From Martelella endophytica (GTDB lineage Bacteria; Pseudomonadota; Alphaproteobacteria; Rhizobiales; Rhizobiaceae), in NCBI RefSeq assembly GCF_000960975.1, contig NZ_CP010803.1, positions 2,570,405 to 2,634,404 of the forward strand: a DNA stretch of 64,000 nucleotides, in the 5' to 3' direction. The notes beneath the pieces are model-generated. The model did no database searches and had not been told where the DNA came from. It was given only the letters and a program-made list of their open reading frames with translations. The translations under genes were made by a program, and so were the position numbers. Shown in pieces: positions 59,074-64,000 of this stretch (position 1 is its first letter; the number at the start of each line of letters is the position of its first letter).

Positions 59074-59879
59074 GGCGCTGCTCCGGTGATGAAGAGCCAG
59101 AGCAGGCCAACTACATGCATAAAGTAGAGCCGGTCAAATCGAGCCGGGGCACCTGCCGGGTTCCGGGTCTCAAACTTCAGCCGTTCGCTCTCTTCCTCCA
59201 GCGCGCGACACCACTCTGCGATATGACCGATCTGGCGTGGGTCCATCAACTCATGCAGCCTGTAGCTCGGTTTGATCCGCCAGAGATGTTCGTCCGCCGG
59301 CTCTCGGTGGCGTTTGGCGAGGCTTTCGTCCTCAATCAGATGGATGGGAAACGTCTTCTCAGGGATGTCCACCAAGTGCAGTTCTTCGAGAGTAACCTGC
59401 AGATCGAACAGCTTGCTCTGGATGTCGGATGTCAGCTTCTCCACCTCGGCGAACTGGGCTGAAAGGCCGCGGTTCGCGCTGGCTCCATCACGGATGCGCT
59501 CGACATTCTCAAACGCTGCAAAGAGCGCGCCCCGGCAGAACCAGTATGTGCATTCTCCGTACCCGCTGATGGCATTGCGGTGACCGGCGGCATCCATCAG
59601 CTGCGAGATTACCCGCTCATAGCCAAAGGGTTCACGCGGGCGTATGTTCTTGTCCCAGGCGGGCGGCAGGTATTCCAGTGTCACATCACGACGAAAGCCG
59701 CCGAACAGGCGTGTGCTGAGCGCCAGCAGGCGCCGAGCGCGGTCCAGTCGCGCGTAATCCTCCGCAGTGTCGGCCGTATCCTCAAGTGACTGCAATGTCG
59801 ATGCGGCGTATTTCTCGTCGGCAGCCACGAGGGCTGCCCATTCTGAGCTGTTCTGCTTCGGGTGAGATTGGTTGCGCAC

Positions 59880-60211
59880 TATGTTACCAGTGTTCGTAGG
59901 ATGAGGGACGTCGCTCAGCTGTTTCGGATTGATCTCAAGTTCTAAGCACGAATGACGCCGTTTTTAAAACAGGCATGATCAATACGCGAACAGTCGTCCT
60001 ACCAGAAAGCTTGAGATGCCCCGTTCATTTCCACAAGGTCTTCGCGATAAGTCCGGAATGGGGCCGGTAGCCGACAGGCAGATTCTTGCAACGAAGCGGG
60101 GAAAGCAGACATTCGAGTCCAAAAGGAACGTCACTTCCGGCCCTAACCGGTCTCTTGTATCGGGCTAAGCAGGTGACCGCTATCGGAACAAAGAATATTG
60201 GTCGATCCGAA
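59880..60211. other. Intergenic region between the interrupted gene and the helicase gene
   Basis: No convincing coding sequence is found in these 332 bp. The part at 60060-60117 is a degenerate direct repeat of 63563-63620, starting ggggccg and including gaaagcagacattc. The region lies downstream of the leftward helicase gene and upstream of the interrupted gene, so it may hold the latter's promoter. Confidence 0.4.
60060..60117. repeat. Degenerate direct repeat, left copy
   Basis: Aligned without gaps to 63563-63620, about 38 of 58 positions match by hand count, including ggggccg at the start and gaaagcRgacRttc near the end, with identical internal spacing (41 bases from ggggcc to gaaagc). 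A tccgga word lies shortly before both copies. Confidence 0.55.
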
Positions 60212-62338
60212 TCACAGCTGTGTGCTCTTGATAAGCCCTTGCTCTTGGGCACTAGTAATAACGGATGGGGCATATCCCTGGGTAACGATGTACAGGCTCT
60301 GCGAAGCTCGGCTACATGCCAAGTAGACGGATATCATTTCTCGAAGCTTAGCAAACTGGGACTCTGGTTGCGAGATACCAATGGCTGCTACGATTACCTG
60401 ATCAAATTGCGTCCCGCCAATATACTCCCACGGAGAGACCACAACCGTCCTCCTAACGTAAGCTAGCTTCTCGACGTCATCAAAACTTTTGAGTTGAGTG
60501 CAATGAATCCCGTTCATTTTTAAAGCATCCGAAATGCTGCCTTCATCCTCCCCAACTGTGATAACGCAAGTTGTAATATTGGAAGACGATGAGTCTGCAA
60601 TATTAGAAGTAATAGCAATTACCGTTTCCACAGGATCTTCGCCGAGGTCACATATATAATGAACGGGGCGAATAATATCGTCATCGGAACTGTTCTCTAT
60701 TCTTAACGGCAGAGCATTCAACGGAAACTGCCGATAAATAAAGGAGATAAAATCGAAAATACCCTTCTTAAAACGATGCAATGTTTCAAGATAAACAGGT
60801 TTATTCGGTGTTGTTGAATGTCTTGCGTTCAAAGAGGAGAATACGCCCTGCGAGGGGTCTTCTGCCGAGATAAATGGAACGCCAGTCTTAGTTCGCCCAA
60901 GGAGTTCCAAGCACGCTCTTTCTTGTGGATCAAATAACTGCAGTTCGTCCACCAAAATAAAGTCATACCCTTCGGTCTCGCGCCTCATTCTCCAAGAGAA
61001 GGTTTCCAGAATTCGTATCGAATCCAGAATAAACTGGTCTGTGGTGATCGATGCTCTATCGACAAGGTCGCGCAAGAAAGCACGGTACGCTGCAATTACG
61101 AGGCCGCGATCCTGAATGGAATTGAATGGGGGCATCCAGTCTTCGCGTTGCGCTCTTAGATAAAGCCTTGTGGCTTCTACATCATCGGGTGCGACACCGG
61201 ACGCTGACAAGACTCCCGTAATCTCCTCATACAGATTTATGACCAGTTCCCGGCGCGGTTTGGTGCCTGCGTCACTTCGCAAGCCTTCCGTAACCCACGT
61301 GGACAGCCCGCTTGGTGAAAAATCTGTCAAGGATGAGACCACATCGGAAATGATCTCTATTGTCCTGTTTCGGCCGTCAGACGAGTCGTCACCTATTACT
61401 TCGATCTTGCTGCTTCCAACATGCCCGGCATGAACTTCAAGAAGAGACATCAACGGAAAAACAGTAATTCGCTCGGGCGCAACACCAGAATTGAGCGAGC
61501 GAAGCACTCCATCAATTCTTTCGGACATTGCCCAGCTATGTGTCGCGATGAGAACTCTTTCCTCTCCTCTTATTATTGCTTCATCACGAGATATCTGGAG
61601 CGCCCTTAGGCACAAGGTCAAAGTCTTTCCAGAGCCAGCTGGCCCTACGATCCTAATGGATGTTCGTAAATCTTCTTTCAGAACATTCGCTTGGTCTTCA
61701 GTGAGGTAGTACGACCAGTCCTCAAAGGTACGACCTTGTACTACTGAGGCGCTACCGATTGCAGGCAATTCGACATGTCTTGCCAAAGCATCATCTTCTG
61801 TGAGCTCTGGACGCACACTCTTTATCTCGGTATCAAAAAAAATCTGAAAATACTTTGAAAAATCTTCGGGCCAACTGGGAGGTCTATAGTCCTGAAGACT
61901 GGTTTCAATAGAGGCATCAGTAAGCGCTTCGAAACGGATGCATTTCCGTTCACCATCAATCTCCGAAATCCATCTGTAGCTTGACGCCTCTCGAGGGCAG
62001 GCAAAAAAAGCTAGGAGGTTTTTATAGTGATACTCTGACCAAGCTCTTGGCAAATGGATAGGTGGCGACCTTAAGCCAGTTACAACACGGGCGATGCGAC
62101 GATATATATCCTGCAATGATGCGCTAGTCAGCGCCAACCTTTCAAGCTCGCCAATGTTTATCAAGGCGCTATATGTTGGCTCCTTCTCGGTCGCCAGACG
62201 GAATCCGACGATTTGATCTGTCAGTGCGATCCTATGAATTGACCCTTCCTCATTTGGAAAAGCTGTAGCATCTGAAAACCCCTCACCCATCAGAGCGGCA
62301 TCCAGTGCCCTTGAGGAAATCAGTATATACTTAGGCAT
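60212..62338 (-). CDS. UvrD-like superfamily 1 helicase with a long unknown N-terminal region
   Basis: A 708-aa protein. Residues 1-~205 match nothing I recognise. From there SF1A helicase motifs appear in order: Q-motif YLTEDQANVL (~211-220), Walker A GPAGSGKT (232-239), motif II DFILVDELQLF (~459), motif III-like PFISAEDPSQG, motif IV-like LETLHRFKKG, motif V-like GGTQFDQVIV, and motif VI-like YLACSRASQSLYI with the arginine finger. It is likely an ATP-dependent DNA translocase or helicase. The start at 62338 overlaps the upstream gene by 8 bp. Codon use and AT content differ sharply from the chromosome, indicating transfer. A defence or DNA-processing role is inferred from context. Confidence 0.82.
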   Translation of the reverse strand: MPKYILISSRALDAALMGEGFSDATAFPNEEGSIHRIALTDQIVGFRLATEKEPTYSALINIGELERLALTSASLQDIYRRIARVVTGLRSPPIHLPRAWSEYHYKNLLAFFACPREASSYRWISEIDGERKCIRFEALTDASIETSLQDYRPPSWPEDFSKYFQIFFDTEIKSVRPELTEDDALARHVELPAIGSASVVQGRTFEDWSYYLTEDQANVLKEDLRTSIRIVGPAGSGKTLTLCLRALQISRDEAIIRGEERVLIATHSWAMSERIDGVLRSLNSGVAPERITVFPLMSLLEVHAGHVGSSKIEVIGDDSSDGRNRTIEIISDVVSSLTDFSPSGLSTWVTEGLRSDAGTKPRRELVINLYEEITGVLSASGVAPDDVEATRLYLRAQREDWMPPFNSIQDRGLVIAAYRAFLRDLVDRASITTDQFILDSIRILETFSWRMRRETEGYDFILVDELQLFDPQERACLELLGRTKTGVPFISAEDPSQGVFSSLNARHSTTPNKPVYLETLHRFKKGIFDFISFIYRQFPLNALPLRIENSSDDDIIRPVHYICDLGEDPVETVIAITSNIADSSSSNITTCVITVGEDEGSISDALKMNGIHCTQLKSFDDVEKLAYVRRTVVVSPWEYIGGTQFDQVIVAAIGISQPESQFAKLREMISVYLACSRASQSLYIVTQGYAPSVITSAQEQGLIKSTQL

Positions 62339-63134
62339 CACCAAATGTCTCCATGACGGACTTTTTAAGGTCGAGTGGCACATCTGGAAGACCTATATCG
62401 GAGAAGACTTGTGCCATTATCTGCGTCAACCTATATCTAAATGGTGATGAGAGACGAGCTATTCGTTCTCCGCGGCGCGCCGAAGTATCAGAGGTTTTAA
62501 GCGCGATGCTACTTGCTGGGGCCTGCCAAACATGACGTACCCACGCAATTCTGGCATCAACCCCGAGGACTTGGGCGTCTGGCAAGATCATCAGATCGCC
62601 TCGTTTCGCTATTTGATCGGCAAGTGAACTGGCCTTTTTGGCGTGAAGCTTAACCCTTTTCAGGAGGTCTTTATAACCTTCGATACTGACTTCCCTTAAA
62701 TCATCAGAGATGATTTCGGCCATCAATAGGGCTATCGGATCACTTTTCGCGTCACTAGACAGTGCTTCTATCAGCAGTTCCACTTGGACCAGATGATCCA
62801 ATTTTTCGTCAATTTTATATTCTTTGAGAGCAAATTTGACGATATGATCTATTTTGCTGTTACAGTCATCCGGGAGAAGGTATCGCTCAAGAATTGTCTT
62901 TTCGCTGACGACAGGCACTAGCGTGACTAGGTTTGCGTGCTTTTTTTGTTCCAAATCGCAATCCGCAGTAACAACAATAGCGCAGCGTTTGGTCTCATCC
63001 TCGTAATCGGAAAAAACTATGAGATCACCTTGTCTCAGGCAAGGTTTTACAGCGCTGATTTTCTCAAGGGTCCATCCGAATATATCGTCTTCCACGGCAC
63101 TCAATCTTTCACCAACCCGATTTATGGCGCTCAT
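62331..63134 (-). CDS. Unknown protein coupled to the UvrD-like helicase
   Basis: A 267-aa soluble protein with no recognised family. Residues ~33-75 form a strand-rich segment, GDLIVFSDYEDETKRCAIVV then TADCDLEQKKH, with a conserved-looking TADCDL motif; the middle is helical and charged, and the C-terminal half includes DLMILPDAQVLGVDARIAWV. No nuclease, protease or toxin motif can be assigned with confidence. It is AT-rich like the helicase gene, which it overlaps by 8 bp, so the two proteins are almost certainly produced together and probably work together. Confidence 0.7.
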   Translation of the reverse strand: MSAINRVGERLSAVEDDIFGWTLEKISAVKPCLRQGDLIVFSDYEDETKRCAIVVTADCDLEQKKHANLVTLVPVVSEKTILERYLLPDDCNSKIDHIVKFALKEYKIDEKLDHLVQVELLIEALSSDAKSDPIALLMAEIISDDLREVSIEGYKDLLKRVKLHAKKASSLADQIAKRGDLMILPDAQVLGVDARIAWVRHVWQAPASSIALKTSDTSARRGERIARLSSPFRYRLTQIMAQVFSDIGLPDVPLDLKKSVMETFGDA

Positions 63135-63654
63135 CCGACAAGGGACAATACCGAAAGGCCTTTTAGGGACGCTAGTGCAACTATCGGACTACGGCAAGGG
63201 TGAACTATCTAGTCCATGACTGACCGCTTCTCCAGTTGATCAATTGATTGGGGCGGCACGCCCTCCAAAACGCGGGGAATGCAGCGAAGTTGACCCACGA
63301 AAGGGGGGGAGGTCGGACCGAAGAGCGGCCTCTCGGCGCCAGCGAGCGGTCTGGCTTGAGAAATTTTACCTGTAACCCACTTCCCTCGTTTAAAAGTGGG
63401 AGGCGACGATCTGGGTATTTCATACCTTGAGGCTTCGCGCAGCGAACGTCCACTCCCCGCCCTTTCTGGACGTGTGCGTGTGGTTAGCGAATGGCTGTTT
63501 TCAGGAACCAGGCTTAAGTTGTAGAACTTCCGACTTGGGGGCGCCTTCCGGACCGGCAAAAAGGGGCCGTGAGTCGACTGACTGCTATTTGAAAATTCGC
63601 CGTGAAAGCGGACGTTCAAACACACGCCTTTCGCTCCTCCGCGCGAAGCACAGT
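63135..63654. other. Right-hand intergenic part of the island
   Basis: No gene can be supported in these 520 bp. They separate the two-gene helicase module from a leftward LysR gene and include the right copy of the degenerate repeat (63563-63620). The leftward promoter for the helicase module should lie in the first 100 bp. Some frames are open but have no family character or ribosome binding sites. The sequence here is mixed in base composition, returning to GC-rich before the LysR gene, so the island edge is probably in this stretch. Confidence 0.4.
63563..63620. repeat. Degenerate direct repeat, right copy
   Basis: Same orientation and internal spacing as 60060-60117; about two thirds of positions match. 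The pair brackets the AT-rich helicase module. Confidence 0.55.
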
Positions 63655-64000
63655 TCAGATGTCCGGGCGAAGCCGGCAATTTTGTCGTGAAGAATTCTGG
63701 CAGAAATCGATAAAGGCCCGCAGAGGGGCCGAGGTGGAACGGCTCGGATAATACAGGCGCGGCCCGTCCTGTTCCGTCCAGTGGTCCGGGAGAACCGGAA
63801 CGAGTGTTCCGCCGGCGAAGTCGCTTTCAAGCCAGCTTCGGAACGCGCCGATAATGCCCAATCCGTTTCGGGCAAATGTGAGGCCTGTATTCAAGGCATT
63901 TACGCTCAATGTGAGCCGTGTAACGGCCTCCACGTCGATCGTCTGGTCGCCGTCCTTCAACACCCAAGGCAGAAGCCGCCCGCTCAGCAGGCGATAACGG
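63655..64000 (-). CDS. LysR-family transcriptional regulator, C-terminal part (runs off window)
   Basis: The frame is open to the right edge, so about 115 C-terminal residues are seen. They form the end of a LysR inducer-binding domain: VEAVTRLTLSVNALNTGLTF, then ARNGLGIIGAFRSWLESDF and GTLVPVLPDHWTEQDGPRLY, with the usual C-terminal LRAFIDFCQ helix. The DNA-binding domain lies outside the window. The coding is GC-rich like the chromosomal genes, so this may mark chromosome on the far side of the island. Confidence 0.88.
   Translation of the reverse strand, partial: RYRLLSGRLLPWVLKDGDQTIDVEAVTRLTLSVNALNTGLTFARNGLGIIGAFRSWLESDFAGGTLVPVLPDHWTEQDGPRLYYPSRSTSAPLRAFIDFCQNSSRQNCRLRPDI

Larger units (their letters stand above)
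56507..59879 (-). pseudogene. Unknown island gene interrupted by an IS21-family element
   Basis: The 5' part (59879-59069, about 270 codons) and the 3' part (56733-56507) are on the minus strand on either side of the IS. Removing the element at 56739-59068 plus one copy of the 5-bp duplication joins them in frame (FITGAAPTQSNNTFMDFLDS across the junction), giving a 345-aa protein ending QLFTQYR. The protein is helical and charged, with two internal stretches rich in Trp/Tyr (SGYGECTYWFCRGALFAA); no known domain was recognised. The disruption is simple and could be reversed by precise loss of the IS. Function unknown. Confidence 0.8.

Noticed and set aside
60025..60273. 82-codon leftward frame at the end of the helicase gene
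   Set aside because: It mostly overlaps the helicase 3' end and repeat sequence, with no ribosome binding site or recognisable motif.
63209..63679. 156-codon leftward frame between the module and the LysR gene
   Set aside because: The composition is irregular, rich in Ser/Pro/Arg with no domain, and it covers the degenerate repeat; I consider it non-coding.

Overview
The window looks like a chromosomal stretch from a Rhizobiaceae-type alphaproteobacterium (order Hyphomicrobiales). The coding sequence is GC-rich with strong third-position GC. Gene content fits this: the CobS/CobT cobaltochelatase pair, a BioMNY biotin ECF transporter, two BA14K-family surface proteins, a J-domain/BolA neighbourhood, the aroK-aroB-CorC run, and intergenic palindromic repeats of the rhizobial kind. 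Genus cannot be fixed from the sequence alone.

Layout. Positions 1-1442 are the right part of an IS21-family element (istA end, istB) inserted in an autotransporter-type gene whose start lies at 1443-2146. Next come a six-PAS GGDEF/EAL protein (2465-6586) and gabD (6802-8280). Positions 8342-18641 form a probable catabolic locus: a TIGR03032-family protein, two cytoplasmic sulfatases, a LysR regulator and a complete carbohydrate-type ABC importer. Positions 18937-28311 hold an RsuA-type pseudouridine synthase, prmB, a thioesterase, lepA, a membrane diguanylate cyclase, a cupin regulator with a GNAT enzyme, an acetylpolyamine amidohydrolase-like protein and two BA14K proteins. Positions 28370-33637 read leftward as xseB, a pirin, dxs, tlyA and an RNA m5U methyltransferase. 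Positions 33896-52915 are largely housekeeping: bioMNY, a YcaQ-like glycosylase, cobST, a J-domain protein and bolA, a CorC-type protein, aroB/aroK, xerD, accA, an L,D-transpeptidase lipoprotein, a TusA-like protein, a CobW GTPase, a DD-carboxypeptidase and an M20 amidohydrolase.

A tRNA-Arg(CCT) at 52986-53062 marks the start of an accessory island running to about 63650. It holds a TOPRIM/ATPase replication protein with a separate small primase-like partner, an AlpA-type DNA-binding protein, and a gene of unknown function cut by a complete 2330-bp IS21-family element with a visible 5-bp target duplication. It ends with an AT-rich two-gene module: an unknown 267-aa protein overlapping a divergent UvrD-like helicase. 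This AlpA-plus-primase layout next to a tRNA recalls P4-like satellites or integrative elements. No integrase is visible, so the island looks like a remnant. The helicase module lies between two degenerate direct repeats and is the best candidate here for an undescribed, possibly defensive, system. A LysR regulator fragment begins at 63655 and runs off the right edge.

Coordinates were read by eye. Reconstructions such as the IS ends, the target duplication and the joined reading frame were worked out by hand.
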